A stretch of DNA of 64,000 nt, from assembly GCF_001653235.2 (NCBI RefSeq), contig NC_035791.1, positions 1,178,001-1,242,000 of the forward strand. Direction: 5' to 3'. The stretch comes from Pochonia chlamydosporia 170. Its lineage: Eukaryota; Ascomycota; Sordariomycetes; Hypocreales; Clavicipitaceae. Of the stretch, positions 11,198 through 22,145 are shown one piece after another; the first letter of the stretch is position 1, and each line of letters opens with the position of its first letter. The notes below the pieces were generated by a model. It saw nothing but the letters and a program-made list of their open reading frames with translations. It did no database searches and was not told the DNA's origin. The position numbers were made by a program, and so were the translations under genes.

Positions 11198-12434
11198 GTT
11201 GTGTAATTAATTTACCAAATTGATTGAGATGCAAGATTGTAGAGTGGAACTATTGGAGATATGAGTTTAGCTGAGAGGTATAAGTTGGTTGCTTTCAATC
11301 GGTTGCGAAAAAGAAAATGCGAGGGAAATGAATAGCCTCAAGTTGACGAAATGAACAGCGTCAAATTGACTTGAGGCAAATCTAGACCTCACACACAACA
11401 TAATGCTTGCCAGGAATATAACCCAAACAAAACAGAAACAGGTGCGACACGTACGAATCGATACGGAGGCGAGGAGTTGCAAAACCGGCAGGCAATTATT
11501 CACGGCGGTTAAGTCACTAACCAATTACATGACTCGAATCATCAACTTGTATCATCCCTGTTGACGTACCCTCTGGGAATAACCTCGGGCCTAATGGGAT
11601 TTGAGCCCAGGATACGCCATACAGATCAGCAGAGACCAAAGGTTTGGATCTAGCGATGGGACTAAAATCAGTACTCTTGTCGCGAGGTACTGGTGGTGTG
11701 CTTCAGACCGGGGATAACTGTGTGAAGGAGGCGTTTCATATCTGACCTTCCTGACAGGTCGCTCCCCAAACTCCAACGCGGAGATGATTCGCGCGTAGTA
11801 ATTCTCCGTCGGGCGTGTTCGAAGATTGATCGGCTGTCTCATTCGGTCACGCGCGTTGAATGTCCACACGATCTTGCCAAGGAATGTCCAGTCGGCCCCG
11901 GCCGGGCGGTCGCTATGATGTGGAATCGCGGGAAACATTCCGCTTTGGCGCCCGGGGATGAAGAGTCACGATGCTTCACTTCTGACTCGCATGTGAAACT
12001 TGGTGGGAGGGTTGGTTGCGACGGGCGGTGATACACTAGGCTGTGACGAGCTATGGAGTTGCACTTTATCTGCGGGAGGGTTCTTGACGAGAGACGAATC
12101 GTAATTTGGCTGTTGGCGAACAGGGTGAATACAACAGTGATGCTTTACTTCTCCTGACTCCTATCAGCCTATGCGATGAGACGTCCCACGAGCGTCTTGT
12201 TTCGAACCGTTGGTCGATGACAAGGTGTAAGAAGCATGTACGCTCTTTTTGGAAATGCTGATTTCATCTGAAGATCAGTGTGCCCCTGAGTTGCTACCAC
12301 ATATATATTCCTCATGAACTCATCTCGTCTCATCTCCTGCTCAGTCATCTCACCCCTTCAGCCTGCCATCGCTTGACGCGACACCTTTCCTGCTGTTCTT
12401 GTTCCATTATACTGTTTCATTCTCTACTCTCACT
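11198..12434. promoter_or_regulatory. Divergent intergenic region between the UstYa-like gene and the kexin-repeat gene
   Basis: 1.24 kb with no supportable gene on either strand. It must hold the promoters of both divergent genes. The right end becomes pyrimidine-rich (CTCATCTCGTCTCATCTCC) before the ATG of the repeat-protein gene, as in strongly expressed fungal genes. Confidence 0.5.
12301..12309 (+). promoter_or_regulatory. Possible TATA element of the kexin-repeat protein gene
   Basis: ATATATATT lies 126 bases upstream of the ATG and is followed by a CT-rich initiator-like tract. Position and composition fit a fungal core promoter. No transcript data were available. Confidence 0.4.
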
Positions 12435-13014
12435 ATGCATTCTCCCTCCGTTATTCTCATTGGAGCGCTGGCCGCTCATGCCGCATGCACCAGCGTCACA
12501 CCGAATGGCGGCATAGTCCGACGTTATGCTGTAAGTTCCATCTATTTATCTGGACGAACGCAACTAATTATCACAGGCACCGTTGGCATTGATGGCTGCA
12601 CCTGTACTCGGACTCCCCGCCGTTGCAAACGTTGAATCTCGAGAGGTTAGTTGTGACAGTGTGTTTGATTGACGGTTGCTAATGTTTCTGCAGCCTCACC
12701 ACCAGGGTGCCAAGGGGAAGGGCAAAGCGAAGGGCAAAGCGAAGGCCAAGGCTGGCAATAACAACGCTGCTGTTGCACCAGGCGACAACAACAAGAGAGA
12801 TCTTGATGCCCGTCATCATCAGGGTGCCAAGGCCAATGGAGCCGGGGCAAAGGCGAAGGGAAAGGCGAAGGGCAAAGCGAAGGCCAAGGCCGGCAATAAC
12901 AAGAGAGAGATTGATGTGCGTCATCATCAGGGTGCCAAGGCCAAGGGAAAGGCGAAGGGCAAGGCAAAGGCAGGGGCAAATGCTGCCGCTGTTGGAAATA
13001 ATGCGAATGCTTGA
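12435..13014 (+). CDS. Secreted repeat protein with kexin (KR) sites; candidate peptide precursor
   Basis: Three phase-0 exons: 12435-12530, 12577-12645 and 12694-13014, with introns of 46 and 48 bp that carry CTAAT branch sites, giving 161 residues. A hydrophobic start (MHSPSVILIGALAAHAACTS) is a probable signal peptide. The last 106 residues contain three copies of a unit that begins HHQGAK (residues 57, 96, 132) and continues as a Lys/Ala/Gly array such as KGKAKGKAKAKAGNN. The copies are separated by NNKR (KR at 89-90 and 125-126), typical Kex2-like cleavage sites, followed by acidic spacers DLDAR and EIDVR; RR at 29-30 is a further candidate. Known: kexin-processed fungal repeat proteins include pheromone, hydrophobic-surface and RiPP precursors. 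The predicted fragments are strongly cationic and lack aromatic residues other than His. Function unknown. Confidence 0.75.
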
Positions 13015-14325
13015 AATGGTGCTGCGAACTAACGACATGACTGGTACTAGAGATGTGATGAGGCGGCACTGTCTAGAATACATGGCCTGGAAACGGCATA
13101 TGTTTTTGGAAGTATTGTGTAGACGGCTTGTTACTTTGACTAATGTCTTGGCGCGAAGCAGCTACCTGAGTATCTTGTGAGAAAGCCTCGAGTGAACTTG
13201 GGTTTCATACTAGCATTAAGATTTCTCTGAGAGAGTGATATATTACTACTACATGGTGAAACAAAGATACTAGTTAGCATAATACCTCTGACGGATAATT
13301 CACACACATATTGTTGTTATCAGGTCGCTATATCGGAAACCGAAATTGGTCCGAAAGTGTTGACAGATATCATTGGGACTATGTTCTGCATCAGTACCGT
13401 TCCCCTTTGCGAGGGCAAATGACCTAGCTGTCATCTCTCTGTACCATCGGTATTGACTCCCAGTCCATGCTATTCTGCGTCCGCCCGTATTCATGTTCAT
13501 GAATAATTGTTAGGTCTGCCACGTTGTCCGATTCAGACATGACCAGCACCTTCTTCCAGATAAGACTTGATCCCACCTCCGGGGCAGCCTGAGATATAGA
13601 GAAATGGAAATTAGGTAAAATGAACAAAGCGGCCTTGGAGTCTATGTGATAGGACCCAGTCAGGAAGGCTGCCATGGCAAAACTGACTCCTCTCTTCCAC
13701 ATACGCCCCCAAAAAGGGGTTTCGTCAATGCTCTCCCCGCGGTGATGGCGTGTTCACTTCTGTCACAGGAATCCTTCAACACAAACCATTCACACACAAG
13801 CCCTCTGATGCCCATTGCCTACAACCCCCGCACCCCGTATCGCTAAATAATCGCTAATCCATCGCTAATAGTTCGCTAATGCCTCGGGTGGCGGGCTAGA
13901 GTACCCAATTTGGGCATTTTGGCTTATTTGGACCAATTAAACTTGGCGGCATGGACTTTTGACTTGACTGGAAGCATAGTGGCGTGGACCTGCTAAACCG
14001 CTATCACTGCGGAGTTGTGGAGAGCATTGAGCGTCAAGCGGTTCTTGCAATGTCATTTGACATGGTTTATATTTTCTAACTGGCTCATGATATCACTGAC
14101 TAGTCTGGTTTTTGGACCAGTCGAAATAAGCTCAACTGACATTGTTACCGCGGCAGCCGGCTTACCGAGTTAACCTGAGAATTGTGCTCTAGAGCCAACT
14201 GTATGATGAACAGCTGCTACACTAGTACTTAAATAGTTGCTTGTCCTGTTTGTCGTATCTTCAAATATGCACTACAAAAAATAAGACACAAGTTTATTCC
14301 TTACCCCTCGAACTAATACAACATC
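13015..14325. other. Gene-free stretch between the repeat-protein gene and the esterase
   Basis: No gene is supportable. It contains the 11-bp periodic repeat described separately. The last 100 bases before the esterase ATG are A-rich (ACTACAAAAAATAAGACAC), as expected of a fungal leader. Confidence 0.45.
13840..13883. repeat. Four 11-bp direct repeats of TCGCTAA
   Basis: TCGCTAA occurs at 13840, 13851, 13862 and 13873, exactly 11 bases apart, with variable 4-base spacers. The array lies about 440 bp upstream of the esterase ATG. It may be a helically phased protein-binding array or the subterminal part of an old DNA transposon. No matching inverted end was found nearby. Confidence 0.8.
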
Positions 14326-15483
14326 ATGGCCAAAGTACAAGGATCCTATGATGAAGCCTTTGACGACGTTAAGAAGCTGATGCAGCAATACCTTGATGCT
14401 GGCGAAGAAGTTGGTGCCTCTATATATGTGGACTGGAAGGGAAAAGGTGTGGTGAACCTCTGGGGCGGATTCTGCGGAGAGGACCAGACCCGTCCGTGGA
14501 CTGAAGACACAATCACCAATGTGTGGTCCCTCAGCAAGACGGTGACAAATCTTGCCGCCTTGATGTTAGCGGACCGTGGCTTGATAGATTTGGACGAGAA
14601 TGTTGCCAAGTACTGGCCAGAATTTGGCGCGAATGGCAAAGACAACATCAAGGTACGACATATCTTGGCCCATACCTCTGGTGTATCTGGATGGGATCAA
14701 CCGATTTCTCTCGAGGATTTGTACGACCCAGAGAGATCAGCCTCGCTGTTGGCAAAGCAAGCTCCTTGGTGGGACCCTGGTACCGCGTCTGGATATCATG
14801 CCCTCAACCAGGGCCATCTAGTTGGCGAGCTGGTCAGGCGAGTTACTGGAAAATCGTTGAAGAAGTTCATTTCAGACGAGATCAGCAAACCACTCGGTGC
14901 CGACTTTCAACTTGGAGCCAAAGAGTCAGACTGGCCACGCATTTCTCATGTAATCCCTCCTGACGTAACCGAAATAGGGGCAGGCTTGAAAGCGCTTGAT
15001 CCCAATCAACCTGCATTCAAGACCTTCACCGGTCCTCCCCCAGACGCAGCAGCAGCCAACACCACTGGGTGGAGGAATGCCGAGATCGGTGCGGCCAATG
15101 GCCACGGTAATGCTCGCTCTGTTGTGCAAATTTTGTCTACGATTTCTCTTGGAGGAGAAAGCCAGGGCGTTCGGCTTTTGTCACCGGAGACGGTTGAACG
15201 AATTTTCGAGGAGCAGGCCAACGGGGTAGATCTGGTCCTCGGCTTACCTCTCCGACTCGGTATCGGCTATGGGCTGCCAAATGCTTCGGTGCCGCATCTT
15301 CCTGAGGGTCGGGTGTGTTATTGGGGAGGATGGGGTGGCTCCGCCATCATTATGGATGTTGATAGGGGGTTGACAATTGGCTATGTCATGAACAAGATGG
15401 CTCCTGAGACATTGGGTTCGGCACGGGGCCTGAGCTATGTTCGTTCGATTTACAATGTGATCAACAAGGCGAAGAGCGGGTAG
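14326..15483 (+). CDS. Serine beta-lactamase-fold esterase/transesterase (class C-like)
   Basis: An intronless 385-residue frame. The N-terminal half carries SLSK at residues 68-71, the S-x-x-K motif with the catalytic serine of class C beta-lactamases, EstB-type esterases and LovD-type acyltransferases, embedded in NVWSLSKTVTNLAAL. Next come HILAHTSGVSGW, a strongly conserved family block, and GYHALNQGHLVGELVRRVTG, which supplies the tyrosine of the second motif. Near the C-terminus, YWGGWGGSAIIMDVDRG takes the place of the KTG/HxG strand. No signal peptide is visible, so it is probably intracellular. Substrates of this family range from esters to polyketide intermediates and cannot be predicted. 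A Zn2Cys6 regulator follows convergently, about 560 bp away between stops; local regulation is possible but not shown. Confidence 0.9.
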   Translation: MAKVQGSYDEAFDDVKKLMQQYLDAGEEVGASIYVDWKGKGVVNLWGGFCGEDQTRPWTEDTITNVWSLSKTVTNLAALMLADRGLIDLDENVAKYWPEFGANGKDNIKVRHILAHTSGVSGWDQPISLEDLYDPERSASLLAKQAPWWDPGTASGYHALNQGHLVGELVRRVTGKSLKKFISDEISKPLGADFQLGAKESDWPRISHVIPPDVTEIGAGLKALDPNQPAFKTFTGPPPDAAAANTTGWRNAEIGAANGHGNARSVVQILSTISLGGESQGVRLLSPETVERIFEEQANGVDLVLGLPLRLGIGYGLPNASVPHLPEGRVCYWGGWGGSAIIMDVDRGLTIGYVMNKMAPETLGSARGLSYVRSIYNVINKAKSG

Positions 15484-16045
15484 ACCAGTAGTGTGAGATA
15501 CCTCGAAGGAAAGTACTGCACTGAGCGTTGTAATGCAGTATGCGATAGTGCCCAATTCAGCAATGCCTCCATGTTTGACAAATATGTTGACACTATTTAT
15601 TGAATGTAAAGCGTGCTGCCTACAATAATAGCAAGCGAAGGCAGTGAGCTACGTAGCCGTAACCCAGAGATAGTAATTTGCTAAAGCTATAAGAGGTCCT
15701 TCTGGGTGGAACTAAAACGTAGCATCTATCAAGCAGTTGTTCTGGCTCTTCTCAATCTGCTTGTTCTTCCAAGGATGATCAGTGTAGGACATCCATAGCC
15801 AGCTCTCATATCCCATCGTCCAATGAACACACGGCAGGTTACAACATGGAATTTCTTTTTGCATCTTTGAAGACAATTAGACGCTAAATTATTCCGCATT
15901 GTATACTTTTTGGTTTTCGACCCGAAAGCGTGCCATGCAACACTACCTTGTGCGCTTTGAGTATGTGCTTGTGCGATGCCATTTCCCATAGAACTTCCCG
16001 TTTCTGCGAACAGCCGCCCGTCATATAGGCCGCTACTAAGTTGAG
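15484..16045. other. Convergent intergenic region between esterase and regulator
   Basis: A 106-residue frame on the minus strand (15729-16049) could be an extra 3' exon of the regulator, but I could not find a join that restores a conserved block. It is treated as untranslated sequence. Confidence 0.35.
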
Positions 16046-18181
16046 TCATCGTTCAGTTTCAGTGAAAGCACCTGAGTAGTTGCAAAGTTGGTTGAAGAGG
16101 CCGTCATCAAACCGCAGCCAAGATGCCCACTCTGATGCACCACCTTCGGACGCAGTGTCGTGGACGTTGATGTTGCCGCCGTAGCTGACCTGGGACGAAT
16201 CGAATGGCGGTAAATTCGTGCTATTTCTGCCATTTAACACGCCGTTAATCTCAATACTTCGATGTATATGCGGACCACGGCTCCTGGCGAGGTCTGCGTT
16301 GGACTCGCCGGTGAGCAGGCTGTGAGGATCTTGAATACGAGCCATTGCCACCATAAGTTCAACCATACGGTACGCAAGATCAGATGTTGGCCAGATATCT
16401 CGCTGCCTCGATATTGCCTCACTGCACCATCGGAATTTCAGTCTCTGCCTGTCGCACACAGCTCCCGAAGAAGCCTTTATGCCAACAAGGAATGCGGGAA
16501 GAGTAGAGATGAAGAATGTGGTGGCGTACGGCGGCAGCTTCGACACCAAGTGCTGCTCACAGAAGAGTTGAGCCATCCGTGCTGTTTCATTGGCAACTCT
16601 TTCGGCAGCCAACTTGATATCATGGACAGGAAAATCCGTCGAGCTTGAGCCCATTTTGATTGAGAGTAGTGGCCTGTACAACAGACCAAGTGTCATCAAA
16701 GAAAACATGTAGAGTTCTGCACGATACAAAAACAGTGCTTCATCGTCTTCAGTCCTCTCTGAGCCATTGTTGGCAGGTGCTTCAAATACACAATCATCTG
16801 GTAGAGCTTCCTTCCATTGCTCCAGTTTACGGTGCAGCTGAAGGTTCTCGTCCATCTTATCCACTCTCAGTCTTGGAGAATACAGCTGGACGCAGGTTGC
16901 AGGTGTCTTCGAATCACTGGATAATGCATAATTCTGAGACAGTATGCTTGCAACCAAGCGCGCCAACTTGAGTCTTTCAATGCATAACCGTGCCAAGTAC
17001 TGCCTCGTTTTCGTGTCGGTCAGCATTGCAGAACCACTAGGCAAAGCAATGCTGGGAGTGACCGGCTCGGTCTCGAAATCATTCACGGTGAGCATCGGCA
17101 TGTTGAGCTCCTCATCACCGACGAATTGTAGCGGCTTCCGTGTTGCGAGCGCCATGACCCTGTCTCTTAATACACACAACCACCAGAGGCGCTTGAGCAG
17201 TTTCTGTGTTCTCGGAGGCCACTTCTGCATGCTGCTACGGTTGCCGAGGCCGATCCTGTTTGCTAATATGCGGCATACACCTAGCCAGTACCACGGGTCT
17301 TTCTGGTCATCTGGGGTTTCGAACCAGTCGGTGATGAGCAAGAGGGCTTGGATAACTGGGACAGGGTCGTCTTCCCAGTCGAATTCGTAAAGTTGCTATG
17401 TACTTGGTCAGCCTACTACATGCCGTGTTAACTGTGACCGGGTCATCAAATTGCTTACTTTTACTTTGATGTAGAATGCTTTACGAGCTGCCTTTCTCGT
17501 CTTGAAGCCAAGAGATTCAAGCAATGGCATGCTCACGAACGCAGAGCCAGCAAAAAGGATGGCTTGTAACAGAATGAGGCTGCACGGTGGCTCAGACATG
17601 TCGACTCTGTTGATGGACTGGAAGAAATCCTGCAGATTGACAACTGGGATGTATGGGTGAACATATAAAACAAAAGAGCGGATAAATTCATCGCGCATAG
17701 TAACCTCTGGCACGGTCAAGGCCCCGCGACTGGCCAGAAATGCTGTATCATCGGTGCTGAAGCCATGGCGCGCGGTCTTCACGTAAGAGGGGATGTTGGC
17801 AGACAACAAGGTCGACGGCGACGGCAATGCCTGTGGTGGAAGCACAGAAGCACAGGGATATTGAGATGCCGCATTTGTCGGTTGAGTAATAGAACTCTCA
17901 TAGGATATACTGTGACTCGGAACAGGCAAGTTTTGGAGAAGTTGTTTCTGTCGGCGATGATTTCTGCTCCTCTTGGATTCCAACCGCACGCAAATAATGC
18001 CATCCGCACGGCAGTTGCTGCAAGGGTTGCCGCAAATTATTAGATCACATTTTACTTTTCTCTTCCGGCAGCCTTGGCATACATGGCTTGCTCGAGTCTT
18101 CTTGAGTTGCGGGCTTGGGGAGTGGAATCCAGGTGGACAGTCCGGATGTGATGATGGCGGTATATTTGTGTGTGTATTCAT
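16046..18181 (-). CDS. Zn2Cys6 transcription factor with fungal-specific regulatory domain
   Basis: Two exons, 17459-18181 and 16046-17395, joined by a 63-bp phase-0 intron (GTAAGC...CATAG), giving 690 residues. The start used is the Met of MNTHTNIPPSS; an in-frame Met 19 codons upstream is less likely. Residues about 30-65 hold the binuclear zinc cluster: CQGCRKRKVKCD, then CSNC and a final Cys, with the basic stretch RKRKVK. A basic tail KRSRNHRRQKQ follows. The middle region has the fungal_trans domain, with FIRSFVLYVHPYIPVVNLQDF and, across the intron, FDWEDDPVPVIQALLLITDW leading into ETPDDQKDPWYW. That last block resembles cutinase-factor-1-type regulators. Known: these proteins bind CGG-type sites in the nucleus. 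The target is unknown; the closest neighbours are the esterase and the ketosamine-kinase-like pair. Confidence 0.88.
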
Positions 18182-18545
18182 TGAATTATGAGAGCAACGC
18201 AACCTGCTGAATGCAATTTCGCAAATGAAACGTCTCACAACAGGATGAAAGTTGGGTTAGGCATATAAAGTATTGATGTAGGAAGAGGCAAATGATAGCC
18301 GAGGCGTTTGCTGCGAAGCCAATGCGGGGTCAAGTTTGGTTAAATATTTGACTTCTTCCATTCACAAAAATGTACTAGGCTCTAGTGTTTTCAAGATATT
18401 TCATCCATTCGCATCGTCCCCAAGCTAAGCCCACTTCAATGAGGCACCCCAAGAAACATGGTAAACCTTTAAACCGATTATTCTGATTCTGTCTATTCCG
18501 TCTTGGCGGAGAACAGATGATATCGGCACGGCTCTACGCAGGACT
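18182..18545. other. Intergenic, regulator promoter and 3' end of the first kinase-like gene
   Basis: No gene seen. The sequence should combine the regulator's promoter with the downstream end of the kinase-like gene, which is transcribed in the same direction. Confidence 0.4.
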
Positions 18546-19867
18546 TTACTCAATATAGCCTTCAGGGAACTGATTGACCAACTTCCGCATCTCTTGAATC
18601 AATCTATATTGCTGTTAGCCCAAGAAACCAAAAGAGTAGGAGCAATAGCTTCGTTTCATACGTGTCCCTAAAGTATGGCGCTTCTGGATACAGCGCCGAA
18701 TCGTGAATAATTACGCGTCTGAGATTGAGTCAGTTGATGCATCGGCATAAGATGGAGGAATTACTCACGTAGCGTAAAGTGCATCCCGGGCATCCCAATC
18801 TTCTACCGGCTCAGATTTTGGGATATGTTTGTGATAACTTTCCAGACACTCTCTGGCCCAGTCATTTTCCAGCGTGCGCAGCGTAGCGAGTTCATCTGGG
18901 TTACCGTCAGCATCTACAACCCTAGACAAGAAGGACAAAAATAATTGGCCATTTTTCATGAGGTATCTTACACTCGTTATGCCCCCAAAAGGCTGACGCG
19001 TCAAACATCAATGGCTCCTCGGATTCCTCTTGAACGGAAACATTTCCGAGCCATAAATCACCATGTATAAGCACTGGCTTGATACTTCTGCCCTTACTTT
19101 CCAGAGGACGAAGCAGTCTTGGTATAACCTTGTCGAAGAACGGCCCAGAGAGCTCTTGAAGTTCCTGGCTCGGTCCTCGTGCTTCTTGGTCGAGCGTCAA
19201 CATTCGTCGCATGCCCCTGGCGTAGAATTCCTCCCATGTATCTGTCCAAGTGTTATCCTGGGCAAGTGTTCCATTGCATGTAGCTACGTGAAACCCGAAT
19301 TTGCCAGTAGGGTTGTGCTTGACACTGAGGGTATGAAGCTGAGCTACGGCATGGGTGAAACGGGGAATTGCTGGATCCCCCTCGCGAAGTTTGTGGAAAG
19401 TGAATAGGATAAAATGGCGTTCGGATTCCTTGCATTTTCCCCACGCCAGTGGTTTTGGTGAGAAGGCTGGAACGATCTCGTTGATCAATTTCATCGACTC
19501 GTACTCTCCTTTAAACATGGTGCTGGCATTCGGACCCTCGGTAAGCTGTGGTCCAAGGTCAGTATATCGTTCATCAAATGTTGAAGAACAAGGGGAGGTG
19601 CTGGGGAGATCTACTTTCAAAAAGTACGAAGCATCCTTCCCATCAAGTTCTGTGTCGATTCTGGCAGTTGTGTTCCAATTGCTTCCGCCATGGCCTCTGC
19701 ACTCTTTCACGACAGCCCCAGGTGGAAGATCTAGAACTGTTAGCAACAACGTGCTTTGACGCAGGACCGGAGAAGAGAATCTTACGCGCGATGATCTCCT
19801 CGTCGAGCTCGATGGGTCCTTCGTGAACTTTTGGTTTGTTTTGTATATCCCAGTAGCCTTGCGACAT
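18546..19867 (-). CDS. Ketosamine-3-kinase (fructosamine kinase)-like protein, copy A
   Basis: Five exons: 19786-19867, 18972-19730, 18769-18895, 18662-18718 and 18546-18603, giving 360 residues. Each join restores family sequence. The N-lobe has ECRGHGGSNWNTTARID and YFLKVD with the ATP-lysine. The catalytic part has VLIHGDLWLGN (catalytic Asp in HGDLW) and MFDASAFWGHNE, the metal-binding DxA/GH-E region of fructosamine kinases, continued across intron 2 as YELATLR. The tail has DSALYPEAPYFRD and EMRKLVNQFPEGY. Known: relatives phosphorylate fructosamine or ribulosamine adducts on glycated proteins and promote deglycation in the cytosol. Fungal members are numerous and mostly untested. Exons 1, 3 and 4 have the same lengths (82, 127 and 57 nt) as in the copy at 20857, so the two arose by tandem duplication. 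Confidence 0.86.
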
Positions 19868-20856
19868 TGTGGCAGATCTGATGCTTCTATTTGATGGTGT
19901 AATCGAGGGGAAGTCTTCTGAGATGCGGGCGAGGAGATGTGCGAAACCGGCTACAATCTTGGGCACATGTACTTTTCCGGCAAGGTAACTGCTACCAGAC
20001 CCCAAAATAAACTTTACACTTGGGCCACCATGTTTTCTTCTCTTTGTTGAAAGCCAAAGAGGTATCTGTGCATCGCGTACGGAATACCCACCTGAGGAAG
20101 AGCTGGGACCAACATGTCTAGTCATCAATACTTCTGTCGTACCACTTCATCCTGGCCAAAAATAGCAGAGAGTTCCGAATGTCCATTGAGTGCATTTGTT
20201 CATCCATCCATGTAGCTCGGCTGATGCACCCGCTGAGCGGATTTGAAGGCTGGTTGGTCACCGTGAGTTGGCATGGTGACACAACCTATACGAAAGGTGT
20301 CGACAGGCACAGCCCAGCCAACCACCTATCAACCCCCCTGTGACCAGTGCTGTAGACTGACCAGGTATTTGAGAATGTCAAGTGCTTGAGAAGCCTGAAT
20401 GCAGAACTGAGGTTGCTCCAGGGAGCCTGAGTGGCAACCATTGCCCAGTAGTGTCAAGTTCGTTTTGCCTCGTGGCAGTGGCCGTGCAGGAGCCGAAGGC
20501 ATAATTCTAAATTTTGAGGCCATTTATCGACCGACTCGCATTTCACAGTCTCATAAACTAATATCCATTGCAGTCTGGCATCAGCGGTTGATAGTCGTAT
20601 AGTGCTGATGTGCTACTGTTTGATAAGCCGGCGGCTTTCTGGACTGTTACTGCAATGGCAATCTGTACCCTCAGCTACTGGCCATTCTTATTGTGTCCGG
20701 TGCCTTGGTCGCCGAAAGCGGGATTAATTCTTTTGTTTAAGGTGTATTCATGCATATTTTGGCGATCATATGTAGATGAATCTGACTTGGGACAGAGTTT
20801 TGAGACAATAAAATTATCTAGTTCAAACTTGTGTGCATTCTTGCCGAAACTAGCCA
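19868..20856. other. Spacer between the two ketosamine-kinase-like copies
   Basis: About 1 kb without a supportable gene; the promoter of copy A is expected at its left end. An open frame continuing upstream of copy A (to 20128) has no family features and is taken as untranslated. Confidence 0.4.
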
Positions 20857-22145
20857 TCATTCGCCCTGATACCCGTTTGGGTACTTCCGGAGAAGTCGCT
20901 TCATGTCTTCGATTGCCCTGGCCGTAGATGTTAATTCATGGACATCAATTCTTCCGGGTTTCCTTACATCTTTCTGAAATTGCTGTTGTCAGGGTATAAG
21001 GTTGAAGCGCAAAAGTGGCCACTTCTGTCCTGGTTATTAGCCTCTTTCGCAGGCATCGCAGGCATCGAAAACTACGATGCACCTACATAGCATAGAGAAG
21101 GTTACGATCTTCGTAATCTTCCTCGGGGGCCGAGATTGGGAAAAACTTGTGGTACTCTCTCATCCAGTGGCGGCCAAGTCGATAGCGCGGGGTTGCCATA
21201 CTTCCAACATCATCTGTTGATGTAAGTTCGTGCTGTTGGTGAAGGGCGGAACGAATTCAAAACACGTACATTCGTTGTGACCCCAAAATACCGAGGGATC
21301 AAAGTACACAGGCTCGCCTGTGGTAGCATTCGTGGCCATATTGCCATACCAGATGTCGGCATGAAGCGCAACTGGTTTGAGGAGTCGGCCTTTCGTCCCG
21401 AGCGGACGTAGCAAGCGGGGGATGACCTTGGCTATGAACTGCGGCAATATCTCGTCGAGTTCCTCACTTTCGCCCTGCGAGACAAGTTCTTGATCAACAA
21501 AAGATTGGAAACGGCGCGTATACATTTCCTCCCACGTTTTGCACCAAGTGATATTTTGGTACATGGTGCCTTCATGCGTCATTACATGAAATCCAAACTC
21601 TTTTGGTGCATCTTTATCGTTCATACTGTCTTGGTGAAGCCTGGCAAGCATCGCGCAAAATTTCCGTATATCTGGAAGCTCCTCAATCATATCCATGAAC
21701 TCGCTCAAGTAGAAGTGCGTATTAGGATCGGACTTGTACGTACCCCAGGCTACTGGGCGAGGAATGCCTTCTGGAGTGTATTTATGGATTACCTTGGAGC
21801 CCTCGCATTCGCCTCGAATCATACTCATGCCAAGCTCTCCGGAAGAGGATTTGACGAAATACTTTGCTGCTGTCTTGTCGGCTAATTCCACATCGATTCG
21901 GGCAGTCCGTGTCCAGAAGCTTGCACCGTGAGCTCTGGCATCCATTATCTTGGACCCTGGAGGAAGGTCTTCAGACAATTAGCATCCCGGCTGCAATTTT
22001 GTTTCCATTGGCCCTATGCGGCGCTAAGAGAAATTCAGCTTGAAAATAAAACTCATTACGTACGCTCTGCGACGGCCTCGTCCACGAGGAATACCTGGTC
22101 ACTATCCGTCTGTGTTGGCTTCGGAATTCCATTCATCTCCGTCAT
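20857..22145 (-). CDS. Ketosamine-3-kinase (fructosamine kinase)-like protein, copy B
   Basis: Five exons: 22064-22145, 21270-21968, 21087-21213, 20968-21024 and 20857-20917, giving 341 residues. A frame read without splicing would stop at once after LLYAM. Two further short introns (21025-21086 and 20918-20967) restore the tail STLYPDNSNFRKM and AIEDMKRLLRKYPNGY, matching copy A position for position. Family motifs: DARAHGASFWTRTARID and YFVKS in the N-lobe, VALHADIWYGNM (HADIW in place of HGDLW, catalytic Asp kept), and FDPSVFWGHNE followed by YDVGSMATPRYRLG. Compared with copy A it lacks about 20 residues of the insert after the lysine strand. The expected role is phosphorylation of sugar-amine adducts, by family only. 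The Gly to Ala change in the HGD motif hints at altered substrate handling. Confidence 0.87.

Noticed and set aside
11591..11650. Possible tRNA T-arm (GGGATTTGAGCCCAGG on the plus strand)
   Set aside because: No matching anticodon arm or acceptor stem could be built around it.
12647..13083. Minus-strand frames of 134-140 residues over the repeat-protein gene
   Set aside because: Antisense shadows of the Lys/Ala/Gly repeats, giving artificial Pro/Leu/Ser repeats.
15729..16049. Extra C-terminal exon of the Zn2Cys6 regulator
   Set aside because: A candidate donor and acceptor exist but no join restores a conserved sequence, and the existing stop gives a normal length.
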